A DNA stretch of 64,000 nucleotides from Streptomyces armeniacus (GCF_003355155.1 NZ_CP031320.1:854369-918368), one strand, 5' to 3'; numbered from the stretch's first letter, positions 40,442 to 49,607 are shown. Notes: generated by a model not told the origin, from the letters alone. Translations and numbers: made by a program.

Positions 40442-43333
40442 TCACCTCTCTGTTGTCGGTTCTCGCGTCGTACGGACGTCACGTGCGCGGCCCGGTGCCG
40501 GCAGCGAGAAGTCGTCCGTCATCCACCACCGCTCTCCACCGTGGCGGAAGCGGTGCAGGAATCCGATTGGTCCGGCCATCCCCAGGTTGTAGCTGTAGTT
40601 CAGGTCGGCGTCGGATTCCGTCACGACGATCAGCCGGTCCTCACGCAGCGCACAGAACCGACGGAGCGCCGTAACGTGTTCCGCGGCCCAGTCCCGGTAA
40701 CGGTCTTCTCCGGTCAGGGCCGCCATGTCGAGCAGGAATTCCCCGTTTCCGGCCAGCCCGTGGCAGTGCGAGTGGCCCAGCAGCCATTTCTGACGACGAG
40801 TGCTGACGGCGGCCCGGTGCGCTGCTGCCCGCAGCCGGTCGTCCCCGGTGGCCCGCCACAGCCGGATCAGGAAGGTGCCGATTCCCGGAGCGCCGTTGCA
40901 CCACCAGGTGGAGATGCGGGCTCGCGTGGCCGCGTCCCCGTCCGGGTCCGCCACCGGCCAGTAGATGCCCTCGCCGTCGTCCTCGGCCGACGCGAGCAGC
41001 GATGTGCCGATCCGTACCGCCGCGTCGAGGAGGTCCTCGCGGCCCAAGTCCCTTGCGGCGGACAGCAGAAAGGTGGCGATTCCGGCGAGCCCGTGCGCGA
41101 AACCCGTGTTACTCGGGTTGGTGGTCGCGAGCACCTTCTCCGGCTCCACCCACCTACTGCCCTGCCCCGTAGGGGCGTTGAGCACGGAGGTGACACACCG
41201 TTCCGCCCGTTCCCGGAACTCCTCGTCTTCCGTACGGCGCCACAGGTGCAGTAGGGCGAGCCCGTTCCCCGCGAGTCCGTGGGTGATGTCGGCCTCGTGC
41301 CACAGCACGGGCAGCCGCTTGGCGCGTTCGACACTCCGCTGCCGGATGTCTTCCTCGCCGAGGGTGTCGGCGGCCTCGTACATCGCCCAGTACGTGCCCG
41401 CACGGCCGAAGTACAGGCCCGGGAGCTGTCGCGGCTCCCGGTCGGCCCGCCTGTCCAGCCAGCCCAGCGCGGCGCGCAGGGTGTCCAGCAGTGTCTGTGC
41501 GCCCTCCTGCCCGGTCAGCGCCCCGCGGCGGACGACCTCCAGCGTCCCGCCGACACCGGCTTGTACGGCGAAGGGATCGAGGCGCTGCTCACTGACCGGA
41601 GGGCAGGGCCAGGGGGCGTGCCCGGAGTCGGGGGTGAGCGCGGCGGCGAGCTCTTTCCAGCCGTCAGTGAGCAGCCGTTCGGCTTCAGCCGGTGCAGGTT
41701 CCGACGCCTCTGCGATCCGCGTCTCCGCCGCCTGTGCCTCCGCCGCCTGTGCCTCCGCGGCCGGCGGCTCCGCGGACAGCGCCTCCAACCGCTCCGCCAC
41801 TTCGGTCAGCGGGGTTCGTCGCTCCGGCTGTTCGCGCATGAGCCCGGTGATGACCGGGGCGAGAGCGGCGAGCGCCGGACTGTCGGCGGAGACGGCCCGC
41901 ACCAGATTCCGGATACGGGTGTCGTGCGTGTCCGGTGGCACGGCCCGGTCGGTGCCGGGCTGGTCGTCGGGCAGATGAGGAGTGCTGCCGGTGCAGAGGT
42001 AGAAGAGCGTCGCGCCGAGCCCGTAGAGGTCGAGGGCCGCACTGGGCGAGGGGACCCGGCCCGGTTCGGCGCGCACCTCCGGAGCCCTGAAACCGGGCGT
42101 GCCCACGGGAATCACCTGCTCGTCGGCCGCCGCCACGAACTCGGTGTCGATGAGCAGCGGTGTCTCCTGCGGGGTCACCATCACGTTGCCGGGGGCGAAG
42201 TCCCGGATGATCAGGCCCTTGTCGTGCACGGCGGCGACCAGTTCCACCAGTCGCCGGGCTGTCGGCAGTACCCGGCAGGGGGTCAGCGACCGCCGGGGTT
42301 CCTCCTGAACCTGTTCCCGCGCCCAGGCGGAAAGGGTCATGCCGGGCACCTCCTCTTCGGCCAGGAACACATGCCCCTGGTACTCGAAGAGGTCGACCGC
42401 CCGGACCGCGATGCCCAGCGGCTCGAGCAGGGTCAGTGTGCGGTGTTCGTTGCGGAGGTAGTCGCGCACGTCCGTGCCGTCAGGCTGCGCCTCGATGTGC
42501 GGGCGTGCCTCCTTCACCACCACCCTGCGGTCGCCTTCGTGGCGGTCCAGCGCGCGGTACACACCGCCCTTGTTGGTCTGCCGGATGGCCTCGCGTACGA
42601 GAAAGCGCCCGTTCAGCAGGACGGAGGAGGGGGCGCGACTGTCAGCGGACGCTCGGGCCGTGTCCGGTGCGGCCGGCGCCTCGCCGGGCAAGTGGGGAAG
42701 CGCGGCCCACGGCGGGGGCGAGAACCAGGCGTTGCGCTCGTCCGGGGCCCAACTGCCGTCCGGGGCCACGAGGACGGGCGTGTAGAAGCCCTCGTCGTCC
42801 AGCCTGCTCGGCAGGCCGCCGAAGCCGCCGTAGCGGTAGTGCACGAGGCTGTGCGGGCGGTGCCGGCGGTCGGAGAGGACGGCCGGCCCCTCCAAGCCGT
42901 ATGTCGCCTCGTGCAGGGCGTCGAGCAGCCGTACGAACTGGGCGTCGTCACCGGGATAGACGGTGAGGAACTTGCCGCCGGTGCCACGATCCACGCGTGC
43001 GGAGAGCAGTTGCCGCAGGCGGCCCGGGTCTTTGGCGAACTTGAAGGCCGTGCGTTCCCGCAGCAGCACGCGGGAGGCGGCGGCCAGTGCCCGTTCCGCG
43101 GAGCGAGGGGTCGCCGACAGGTGGATCTTCCACCCCTGCGGGCGCAGGCCGGTGCCCGGCGGAGTCACGACGCACCACATGTCCCGGATGTCGGTCCGCC
43201 AGCCTTCCGCCGGGACCAACTCGTCGCGGAGCCGCGCGAACAGGTCCTGATAGGCGCTGTCGTCGCCGGGGGCGTTTCGGGCCGCGAGGGAGTCCGTACG
43301 CCGGCGCCCGTGGTCAAGGGGGTCTCCACCCAT
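40442..43333 (-). CDS. lanL: Class IV lanthipeptide synthetase LanL (lyase-kinase-cyclase)
   Basis: Trifunctional 963-aa enzyme that phosphorylates Thr/Ser, eliminates phosphate and forms (methyl)lanthionine. ATG 43333 has GGAGGTGCGGA upstream. The N-terminal lyase domain (~1-230) contains WCVVTPPGTGLRPQGWKIHLSATP. The kinase (~240-520) has VVVKEARPHI, IIRDFAPGNVMV and LLIDTEF. An Ala/Glu-rich linker (~530-570) follows, then the LanC cyclase (~590-930). Zinc ligands are intact: C812 (WWCNGAPGIG) and C857-H858 (HSHCHGLAGNGE). That distinguishes LanL from class III LanKC, which lacks them. No transporter or protease gene is adjacent. Confidence 0.95.
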   Translation of the reverse strand: MGGDPLDHGRRRTDSLAARNAPGDDSAYQDLFARLRDELVPAEGWRTDIRDMWCVVTPPGTGLRPQGWKIHLSATPRSAERALAAASRVLLRERTAFKFAKDPGRLRQLLSARVDRGTGGKFLTVYPGDDAQFVRLLDALHEATYGLEGPAVLSDRRHRPHSLVHYRYGGFGGLPSRLDDEGFYTPVLVAPDGSWAPDERNAWFSPPPWAALPHLPGEAPAAPDTARASADSRAPSSVLLNGRFLVREAIRQTNKGGVYRALDRHEGDRRVVVKEARPHIEAQPDGTDVRDYLRNEHRTLTLLEPLGIAVRAVDLFEYQGHVFLAEEEVPGMTLSAWAREQVQEEPRRSLTPCRVLPTARRLVELVAAVHDKGLIIRDFAPGNVMVTPQETPLLIDTEFVAAADEQVIPVGTPGFRAPEVRAEPGRVPSPSAALDLYGLGATLFYLCTGSTPHLPDDQPGTDRAVPPDTHDTRIRNLVRAVSADSPALAALAPVITGLMREQPERRTPLTEVAERLEALSAEPPAAEAQAAEAQAAETRIAEASEPAPAEAERLLTDGWKELAAALTPDSGHAPWPCPPVSEQRLDPFAVQAGVGGTLEVVRRGALTGQEGAQTLLDTLRAALGWLDRRADREPRQLPGLYFGRAGTYWAMYEAADTLGEEDIRQRSVERAKRLPVLWHEADITHGLAGNGLALLHLWRRTEDEEFRERAERCVTSVLNAPTGQGSRWVEPEKVLATTNPSNTGFAHGLAGIATFLLSAARDLGREDLLDAAVRIGTSLLASAEDDGEGIYWPVADPDGDAATRARISTWWCNGAPGIGTFLIRLWRATGDDRLRAAAHRAAVSTRRQKWLLGHSHCHGLAGNGEFLLDMAALTGEDRYRDWAAEHVTALRRFCALREDRLIVVTESDADLNYSYNLGMAGPIGFLHRFRHGGERWWMTDDFSLPAPGRARDVRTTREPTTER

Positions 43334-43385
43334 TCCGCACCTCCGTGTCGGGTGGCGATCACGCTAGAGCGCATCCGCGACGGGT

Positions 43386-43409
43386 GGTGTCGGTCGAATC
43401 ACCGACACC
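43386..43409. promoter_or_regulatory. 9-bp perfect inverted repeat upstream of lanL, candidate operator
   Basis: GGTGTCGGT (43386-43394) and ACCGACACC (43401-43409) flank CGAATC, 53 bp before the lanL start. The size fits a dimeric regulator site. The rest of the 417-bp gap 43334-43750, which separates divergent lanL and cvnA, shows no convincing gene. Confidence 0.55.
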
Positions 43410-43750
43410 GCCGCCCGCCGGCCGCGCCCGCCGCCGTACGTCCGGGGGCGCCGTCGGGCGTTGCTCCGGCGGCCGGGGAGTGATTGGCGAAGGGTCTGCA
43501 ACGGCCCTGTGGACAGGGGGAGTTGTGTGAAACCATGCAGGCAGTGATCGACTGGTGGGTGCTGCCGGCCGCGATGCGGTCCCCCATGCCCCGGCACGGG
43601 GACGCGTCGTCCGTCGGAGATTGCAGGCGACTCCTCTCCGCATGCGTGCCGGACGCGCGTCGCGGCACCGCCGCGCGCGCGTGACCCGTGTGCGGTCGGT
43701 CGCACCGTGCCCGCACCCGCCCTCACCCCACAGTCATTTGAGGAACGCCG

Positions 43751-45376
43751 ATGGCCCCCGCCGGTACCGGTACGTCACCCGAACTCCGGGCTTCCTCCTC
43801 CGCCCCCGCCTGGCTCGTCCCTCCGGTGCTGCTGGGCGGCGCCCTCGCGGCGGCCCTGCTGCTCGTGCCCGGCGGCGCGCGGGAAGCCGTCGCGTGGGGC
43901 GGCGCGGGCGCCGCCGTCCTGGTCGTGGCGCTGCTCGCGCGGCTGGCGGTGGGCCGGGGCCGCGAGATCCACGTACTGCGGCACCGGCACGCCGAGGACG
44001 AGGCGGAACTGCGGCGCCGCCTGCGCGTCCACGAGACGGAGACCGTACGGCTGGCCGCGGAGCTGCCCGTCGCCGTCGCGCGGCTTCAGGAGGGCGCGAC
44101 GGCCGAGGAGGCGCTGTCGGGCCTCGCGACGGGCTCCGGGCTCACGCCCGAACTCGAGGAGGCACACCAGGTCGTGCTGCGCTCGGTGCTCGAGGCGGTG
44201 GAGGCCGAGGAGGGACTGCGGGACTCCGCGCAGCGTGCGTTCGTGAACATCGCCCGCCGCGTGCAGGCGATCGTCCACCAGCAGTCCCAGGACCTGCGGG
44301 AGATGGAGGACAAGCACGGCGAGAACCCGGACGTCTTCGGCGACTTGCTGCACCTCGACCACGGCACCGCGCTGATCGGGCGGCTCGCGGACAGCATCGC
44401 CGTCCTCGGCAGCGCACGTCCGGGGCGCCAGTGGCAGCAGGACGTGCCGCTGTTCAACGTGCTGCGCGGCGCCATGTCGCGCATCCTCGACTACCGGCGG
44501 GTCGACCTGCACTCGGTCGCGGACTTCGCCGTCGTCGGCCCCGCCGTGGAGCCGCTGATCCACGCCGTGGCCGAGCTGCTCGACAACGCCACCCGCTACT
44601 CGCCGCCACGGACCCGCGTCCATCTCACCGCGATCGAGACGCAGTCGGGCGTCGCCGTCGAGGTCGAGGACGCCGGGATCGGCCTGACCGACGAGGCGCG
44701 CGGCCGCGCCGAACGGGCCCTCGCCCACGCCTCCGCCGGGCTGGACCTCGACGACCTGGGCGAGACCCCGCGGCTCGGCCTGGCCGTGGTCGGGCGGCTG
44801 GCCCAGGCGAACGGCTTCACCGTCTCGCTGCGTCCGTCCGCGTACGGCGGCGTACGGGCCGTGCTGACCGTCCCGCAGCGGCTCGTCACCCTCACGTCCA
44901 CGCCCGGCGGGCAGATCGCCAAGGCCGCCACGCTGCCGCCGATCCGGCAGCGGCCCCGCCCGGCCGGCACGGACGCGCGTACGGACGCGGGCGCGCGTAC
45001 GGGCACGGGCGCGCCTACGGAGCCGGGCGCGCGTACGGGGCCCGGCGCGGACAAGCCCGCCACCGGCCCCAGCGCGTCACCCGCCGACGAGCCGCCCGGC
45101 GGCGCCCTGCCGCGCGCCGCGAACGGGCTCCCGCAGCGCCGCCGCCACACCAGCGCCGTGCCGCCGCAGGCCAGGCGGCCCGCCGCGCCCGCGCCGTCCG
45201 CCGGGGCTCCCGGTTCCGGGGCCTCCGGGGCCTCAGGGGCCTCCGGGGCGTCCTCCGAGTCACGGGCGGAGCCGGGGATCTGGCTGGCCGCCTTCCAGAG
45301 CGGTGTCTCGGGCGAGCCCGCTGCCGCCGATCCCAGTCGTCACAGCGATGACGAGCCGTCGAGTGAAGGTGAGTAG
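43751..45376 (+). CDS. cvnA: Conservon sensor-kinase-like protein CvnA
   Basis: Membrane sensor with an ATPase domain, 541 aa, start ATG 43751 after GAGGAACGCCG. Two membrane helices (residues ~22-65) are followed by a coiled region (HAEDEAELRRRLRVHETE), a dimer-type helix pair (FVNIARRVQAIVHQQSQDLREMEDKHGE) and an HATPase domain (ELLDNATRYSPPRTRV, VEDAGIGLTDEARG, RLGLAVVGRLA). The C-terminal ~130 residues are a Pro/Ala/Gly low-complexity tail. In S. coelicolor conservons CvnA binds the B and C proteins to form a membrane G-protein-like complex. It is the first gene of the operon. Confidence 0.94.
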   Translation: MAPAGTGTSPELRASSSAPAWLVPPVLLGGALAAALLLVPGGAREAVAWGGAGAAVLVVALLARLAVGRGREIHVLRHRHAEDEAELRRRLRVHETETVRLAAELPVAVARLQEGATAEEALSGLATGSGLTPELEEAHQVVLRSVLEAVEAEEGLRDSAQRAFVNIARRVQAIVHQQSQDLREMEDKHGENPDVFGDLLHLDHGTALIGRLADSIAVLGSARPGRQWQQDVPLFNVLRGAMSRILDYRRVDLHSVADFAVVGPAVEPLIHAVAELLDNATRYSPPRTRVHLTAIETQSGVAVEVEDAGIGLTDEARGRAERALAHASAGLDLDDLGETPRLGLAVVGRLAQANGFTVSLRPSAYGGVRAVLTVPQRLVTLTSTPGGQIAKAATLPPIRQRPRPAGTDARTDAGARTGTGAPTEPGARTGPGADKPATGPSASPADEPPGGALPRAANGLPQRRRHTSAVPPQARRPAAPAPSAGAPGSGASGASGASGASSESRAEPGIWLAAFQSGVSGEPAAADPSRHSDDEPSSEGE

Positions 45377-45380
45377 GGAC

Positions 45381-45797
45381 GTGACCCAGCAGCGACTCAA
45401 CATGGACTGGCTTCTCAAGGACCTGGCGGCCAGCGTCCCCCAGACGCGGCACGTGGTGGTGCTGTCCGCGGACGGCCTCTGCATGGCGCAGTTCAGCCCG
45501 GATGGCAGCGACGACGGCGCCACCGACCGGCTCGCGGCGGCCTGTGCCGGGCTGCAGAGCCTGTCGGCGGCCATCGCCACCGAATTCCCGGACGGCGACG
45601 GGCAGATGCGGCTGGTCGTCATCGAGGTCACGGGCGGCTTCTTCTACCTGATGGCCGCGGGCTCCGGCGCCTACCTCGCGGTCCTCGCCGACAGCGGCGT
45701 GGACGCCGGGCTGATGGGGCAGTGCATGCGGGACCTGGTGGCGCGCATCGGTGAACACCTCAGCACCCCACCGCGTTCCGACGAGCAGGACACGTGA
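45381..45797 (+). CDS. cvnB: Conservon roadblock/LC7 protein CvnB
   Basis: Small 138-aa roadblock/LC7 protein: LNMDWLLKDLAASVPQTRHVVVLSADGLCMAQFS, LSAAIATEFPDGDGQMRLVVIE, FFYLMAAGSGAYLAVLAD. GTG 45381 follows GAAGGTGA four bases after cvnA ends. These proteins are thought to regulate the CvnD GTPase like MglB acts on MglA. Confidence 0.95.
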   Translation: MTQQRLNMDWLLKDLAASVPQTRHVVVLSADGLCMAQFSPDGSDDGATDRLAAACAGLQSLSAAIATEFPDGDGQMRLVVIEVTGGFFYLMAAGSGAYLAVLADSGVDAGLMGQCMRDLVARIGEHLSTPPRSDEQDT

Positions 45798-46177
45798 GCG
45801 GACGCGACGACACGCGTTACCCGGGCCGGCCGGCGGAAGGCGGGGAGGGCGGCCCCGAGCGGCTGTACGTGGTCACCGCGGGCCGCAGCAGATCCGCCGA
45901 CCCGGTGCCGCTGGACCTGGTCACGCTGATCGTCGCGCGCGGCCGGCCCGAACGGGCAACGCAGCCGGAGCACACCGCCATCCTCCGGATGTGCGCCCGC
46001 CCGCTGTCCGTGGCGGAGATCTCGGCGTACATGGGGCTGCCCGCCAGCACCGTCACCGTGCTCCTCACCGACCTGGTGAACGGGGGACACGTGGAGACGC
46101 GGGCGCCCGTACCGGCGGCTCAGCTACCCGACGCGAAACTTCTGGAAGCGGTGATGAATGGACTTCGCAGACTCTGA
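45794..46177 (+). CDS. cvnC: Conservon DUF742 protein CvnC
   Basis: 127-aa DUF742 protein with a winged-helix-like core: RLYVVTAGRSRSADPVPLDLVTLI, SVAEISAYMGLPASTVTVLLTDLVNGGHV, ending KLLEAVMNGLRRL. GTG start overlaps cvnB by 4 bp. Its 3' end overlaps cvnD by 20 bp. Confidence 0.94.
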   Translation: MSGRDDTRYPGRPAEGGEGGPERLYVVTAGRSRSADPVPLDLVTLIVARGRPERATQPEHTAILRMCARPLSVAEISAYMGLPASTVTVLLTDLVNGGHVETRAPVPAAQLPDAKLLEAVMNGLRRL

Positions 46178-46784
46178 GGCGCCCGCGGGCCCTCAGGACG
46201 AGGACGCCCTGCCCGCCTCGGCCGGAGCCGCCGTCAAGGTAGTCGTCGTCGGAGGCTTCGGGGTCGGCAAGACGACCCTGGTCGGCTCGGTGAGCGAGAT
46301 CCGTCCGCTGACCACCGAGGAGACCATGACCCAGGCCGGGGCCGGCGTGGACAGCCTGGTGGGGGCGGAACGCAAGACCGAGACCACCGTGGCGATGGAC
46401 TTCGGGCGGATCAGCATCGACGAGCGGCTGGTGCTCTACCTCTTCGGCACGCCCGGCCAGGAGCGCTTCTGGTTCCTGTGGAAGGGCCTGTTCGAGGGCG
46501 CGCTCGGCGCGGTGGTGCTGATCGACACGCGGCGCCTGGAGGTCAGCTTCAGCGTGATCAACCGGCTCGAGGAGCGGGGCGTCCCGTTCGTCGTCGCCGT
46601 CAACGCCTTCCCCGACGCCCCCGTGCACCCCATGGACGACATACGGGCGGCGCTGGACCTGCCCGCGTACGTGCCGATGGTGACGTGCGACGCCCGCGAA
46701 CGCGCCTCCGGCCGCGACACCCTCCTGACGCTGATGCGCTACCTCCACTCCCTGACCACCGCGCCCGCCACGGAGCGACCGTGA
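46158..46784 (+). CDS. cvnD: Conservon small GTPase CvnD
   Basis: Ras-like/MglA-type GTPase of 208 aa. G1 is GGFGVGKTTLV, the switch region TMTQAG, G3 FGTPGQERF, and the G4 position reads VNAFPDA rather than NKxD, as in other CvnD proteins. The start ATG lies 20 bp inside cvnC. It is followed with a 4-bp overlap by the P450, completing the typical conservon order. Confidence 0.95.
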   Translation: MDFADSEAPAGPQDEDALPASAGAAVKVVVVGGFGVGKTTLVGSVSEIRPLTTEETMTQAGAGVDSLVGAERKTETTVAMDFGRISIDERLVLYLFGTPGQERFWFLWKGLFEGALGAVVLIDTRRLEVSFSVINRLEERGVPFVVAVNAFPDAPVHPMDDIRAALDLPAYVPMVTCDARERASGRDTLLTLMRYLHSLTTAPATERP

Positions 46785-48304
46785 CCGACACCCCTCCCGC
46801 CGTACCCGGACCGGAACCCGCACCCGACGCCGTACGCGATCCCGTACCGGATCCCGTACGCGGGGCAGCCGCCCCGCCGCCGGGCTGCCCCGCCCACGAC
46901 CCTGACGGCGCGACCGGCGAGGACGCCGCGCCCGACCGCCTCGTGAACCTGTTCGCGCCCGGCTCCGTCGCCGACCCCATGGCCACGTACGAGAAGCTGC
47001 GGGAAGCGCACGGCCCCGTGGCGCCCGTACTGCTGGCCGACGACCTGCCGGCCTGGCTCGTGCTCGGCTACCGCGAGAACCTCGAAGTGGCCCGTACGCC
47101 CGCCCGGTTCACCCGCGACTCCCGCGTCTGGACCCTCTTCAAGGAGGACCGGGTCCCGCCGACGTCGCCGCTGCTGCCGCTGACCGAGTGGAAGCCGGTG
47201 TGCCGCTTCTTTGACGGCGAGGAGCACCGCCGGGTGCGTTCGGCGATCAACGACAGCATCGCCCGCTTGAACCGCCGCGGCATCCGCCGCCACGTCAACC
47301 GCTACGCCGGCCGGCTCATCGACGGCTTCTCCGGTACGGGCGAGGCGGATCTCGTGGGGGAGTTCGTCGAGCATCTGCCGATGCTCGTGATGACGCAGCT
47401 GATCGGCCTGCCCGACGAGGACGGCCCGCGCCTCGTCGACGCGTCACGCGAGGTGATGAACGGCGCGGCGACCGCCGTCGCGAGCAACGCGTACATCGTG
47501 GAGACGCTCCAGTCGCTCGTCGCGCGCAAACGCGCCGCGCCCGGCCACGACCTGGCGTCCTGGCTCATCGGCCACCCCGAGGGCCTCAGCAACCTCGAAG
47601 TGGTGCAGCACCTGCGGGTCATCCTCGTCATCACCAACGAGACGACGACCAGCCTGATCGCGAGCGTGCTGCGGATGGTGCTCACCGACCCGAGGTTCCG
47701 CGCGACGCTCGCGGGCGGCCACATGACGCTGCTCGACGCGGTGGAACAGGTCCTGTGGGACGAACCGCCGTTCCTGACCCTGCCCGGCCGCTGGGCCACC
47801 GGCGACACCGAGGTGGGCGGCCGGCGGATCAAGGCGGGGGACCTGCTGCTGCTGGGGCTCGCGGCGGGAAACGCGGACCCGGCGATCCGGCCCGACCGCT
47901 CCGCGCCGATGCTGGGCAACCGCTCCCACCTCGCGTTCGGCGGCGGCGCCCACGAGTGCCCCGGCCAGGACATCAGCCGCGCCATCGCCGACACCGGCAT
48001 CGACACCCTGCTGACGCGCCTGCCGGACCTGCGGATGTCCGTGGCCGAGGACGAGCTGCACTGGAACAAGGCGTGGGTGACGCGCCATCTCGCGGCGCTG
48101 CCCGTGGAGTTCACGCCCGTACGGGCGGCTCGTACGCGTACGGGCCCGGACACGGGCGCGGTGCCGCGCGCGGAGGCGTCAGGCGGGGCCGCGAGGCAGG
48201 CCCGTACGCCGGAACGCCCGGCGGACGGCGAACCCGCCGCCGCCCCGGAGCCCGCCGTCACCGGTCTCTGGCCCGCCGCGAAGCGGCGGCTGCTGCGCCG
48301 CTGA
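46781..48304 (+). CDS. cvnE: Conservon-linked cytochrome P450, CYP157-like, lacking the ExxR motif
   Basis: Soluble heme monooxygenase-type protein of 507 aa. The heme ligand is in FGGGAHECPGQD. The I-helix reads VITNETTTSLI. Where nearly all P450s have ExxR in the K-helix, this one has VEQVLWDEPP, that is QVLW. CYP157 proteins of S. coelicolor are known for EQxLW at this place, so I assign it there. The N-terminal 50 residues are Pro/Asp-rich repeats, and the C-terminal ~65 are low complexity. It overlaps cvnD by 4 bp. CYP157 substrates are unknown; a signalling or structural role has been suggested. Confidence 0.92.
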   Translation: MTDTPPAVPGPEPAPDAVRDPVPDPVRGAAAPPPGCPAHDPDGATGEDAAPDRLVNLFAPGSVADPMATYEKLREAHGPVAPVLLADDLPAWLVLGYRENLEVARTPARFTRDSRVWTLFKEDRVPPTSPLLPLTEWKPVCRFFDGEEHRRVRSAINDSIARLNRRGIRRHVNRYAGRLIDGFSGTGEADLVGEFVEHLPMLVMTQLIGLPDEDGPRLVDASREVMNGAATAVASNAYIVETLQSLVARKRAAPGHDLASWLIGHPEGLSNLEVVQHLRVILVITNETTTSLIASVLRMVLTDPRFRATLAGGHMTLLDAVEQVLWDEPPFLTLPGRWATGDTEVGGRRIKAGDLLLLGLAAGNADPAIRPDRSAPMLGNRSHLAFGGGAHECPGQDISRAIADTGIDTLLTRLPDLRMSVAEDELHWNKAWVTRHLAALPVEFTPVRAARTRTGPDTGAVPRAEASGGAARQARTPERPADGEPAAAPEPAVTGLWPAAKRRLLRR

Positions 48305-48334
48305 CGAGAAAAGCCGTACCGCATGGCCGCGCGA

Positions 48335-48382
48335 CCGCGTGTGCCGGATGCCGCGTGTGCCGGATGCCGCACGTGCCGAATG
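48335..48382. repeat. Three 16-bp tandem repeats ahead of the MetE-like gene
   Basis: CCGCGTGTGCCGGATG at 48335 and 48351, and a third copy CCGCACGTGCCGAATG at 48367 with three changes. They occupy the spacer between the P450 and the next gene's ribosome site. Confidence 0.85.
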
Positions 48383-48396
48383 GAGGAGAGCAGGGA

Positions 48397-49479
48397 ATGG
48401 GACGCAAGGTCCACCTCGTGGGGAGCTTCCCTCCGGAGATCACACGGCAGGAGCCGCAGGCGGCCTGGGACTGGGTACGGCAGCAGGTGGGCGCCGGCAC
48501 GGAGCTGACGGCCCGGCCGTTCGACGGCGACCCCGACTGGCTCGTCGGCTATCTGCGCGGCCTCGGCGCCACCGGCGCCGTACGCGCCATACGCGGCGGT
48601 GACTTCTCCGGCTACGACGCCGTCCCCATCTACCGGCCGACCGGCGGCGAACCGCCCGGCACCGACGCGCTGCGCGACGCCGACCGCGTCCGGCGGGCCC
48701 GCGAACTCATCGCGGGTCACCGGGACACGGACGCGGGCGGCCTGCCCGTACAGCTCTCCCGGCCCAGCCCGCTGGACGTCGGCCTGCTGAGCCTGGTGGG
48801 ACTGCCTTCGTGGCGGCACGCGCTGCGCACGGCGCGCGGCACCGTACTGCTGGCCACCCAGCTGGACACCCTGAACCGCACGGCCCAGAGCGAGATCTCG
48901 GACGCGGCGCGGCTCGCCGCGGAACTCGACGTGCCAGTCGTCTGGCAGCTCGAGACCCCCGCCGTGCTGTACGCGCTGAACCTCGTGCCGCGCGCCTTGC
49001 GCCCGGCCACCGCGCGTGCGCTCGCCCGGCAGGTCGCCGGCGCGCTCGCGATGATCCCGCCCGGTGCCGCCGTACTCCACCTCTGCTATGGCGGCCTGGG
49101 CCGCACCGAACTCATCGCGCCGAGCAGCACCCGGCCCGCCGTGCTGTTCCTCAACGCCCTCGCCGGACGCCTGCGGCGGCAGGGCGGGGCGCTGCCGCCG
49201 GTGCACATCCCCTTCGCGTACGGGGCGCAGCCGCCGCCGGGGGAGGAGCGCCACTACGCGCCGCTGGCCCGGCTCGACTCCGGCTGGCGGCTGATCGCGG
49301 GCGTGGCGGACGAGAACGCCCCGGAGGCGTCGCGTACGGCCCTGGAGCTGGTGGAGCGGTACACCGGACGGCAGGCCGAGGCGGTGGCCACCGCGTGCGG
49401 GCTGGGCCGCCACAGCGTGACGGCGGCGGCGGAGGCGCTGGCGCTGCTGGCCGAACTGGCGGGCTCCGCCGGGGACTGA
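48397..49479 (+). CDS. UROD/MetE-like superfamily protein of unknown function
   Basis: Soluble 360-aa protein. ATG 48397 follows GGAGAG. The sequence reads as a TIM barrel related to cobalamin-independent methionine synthase and uroporphyrinogen decarboxylase: HLVGSFPPEI, VQLSRPSPLDVGLLSLVG, DAARLAAELDVPVVWQLETPAVLY, VLHLCYGGLGRTEL, RLIAGVADENAPEASRTALELV. The typical MetE zinc cysteines are not evident (one Cys in HLCYGG). It follows the conservon P450 after 92 bp and is probably co-transcribed; its role with it is unknown. Confidence 0.75.
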   Translation: MGRKVHLVGSFPPEITRQEPQAAWDWVRQQVGAGTELTARPFDGDPDWLVGYLRGLGATGAVRAIRGGDFSGYDAVPIYRPTGGEPPGTDALRDADRVRRARELIAGHRDTDAGGLPVQLSRPSPLDVGLLSLVGLPSWRHALRTARGTVLLATQLDTLNRTAQSEISDAARLAAELDVPVVWQLETPAVLYALNLVPRALRPATARALARQVAGALAMIPPGAAVLHLCYGGLGRTELIAPSSTRPAVLFLNALAGRLRRQGGALPPVHIPFAYGAQPPPGEERHYAPLARLDSGWRLIAGVADENAPEASRTALELVERYTGRQAEAVATACGLGRHSVTAAAEALALLAELAGSAGD

Positions 49480-49607
49480 GCCTTCCGCGCCTGCCCGGCG
49501 CGCGGACACCGCGGCCGAACGGGCCGCGCCCCGCGGGGCGTTCGCATATCGGTGGCATATTCACGGATAGTCGCTTCCGGCCTCTGTTCACCCGTGCGAC
49601 CCGGGTT

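Noticed and set aside
40442..43333. Class III LanKC instead of class IV LanL
   Set aside because: All three cyclase zinc ligands (Cys, Cys, His) are present; class III enzymes lack them.
43484..43684. 66-codon plus-strand frame in the lanL-cvnA spacer
   Set aside because: No ribosome site, no domain, and composition no different from shadow frames.
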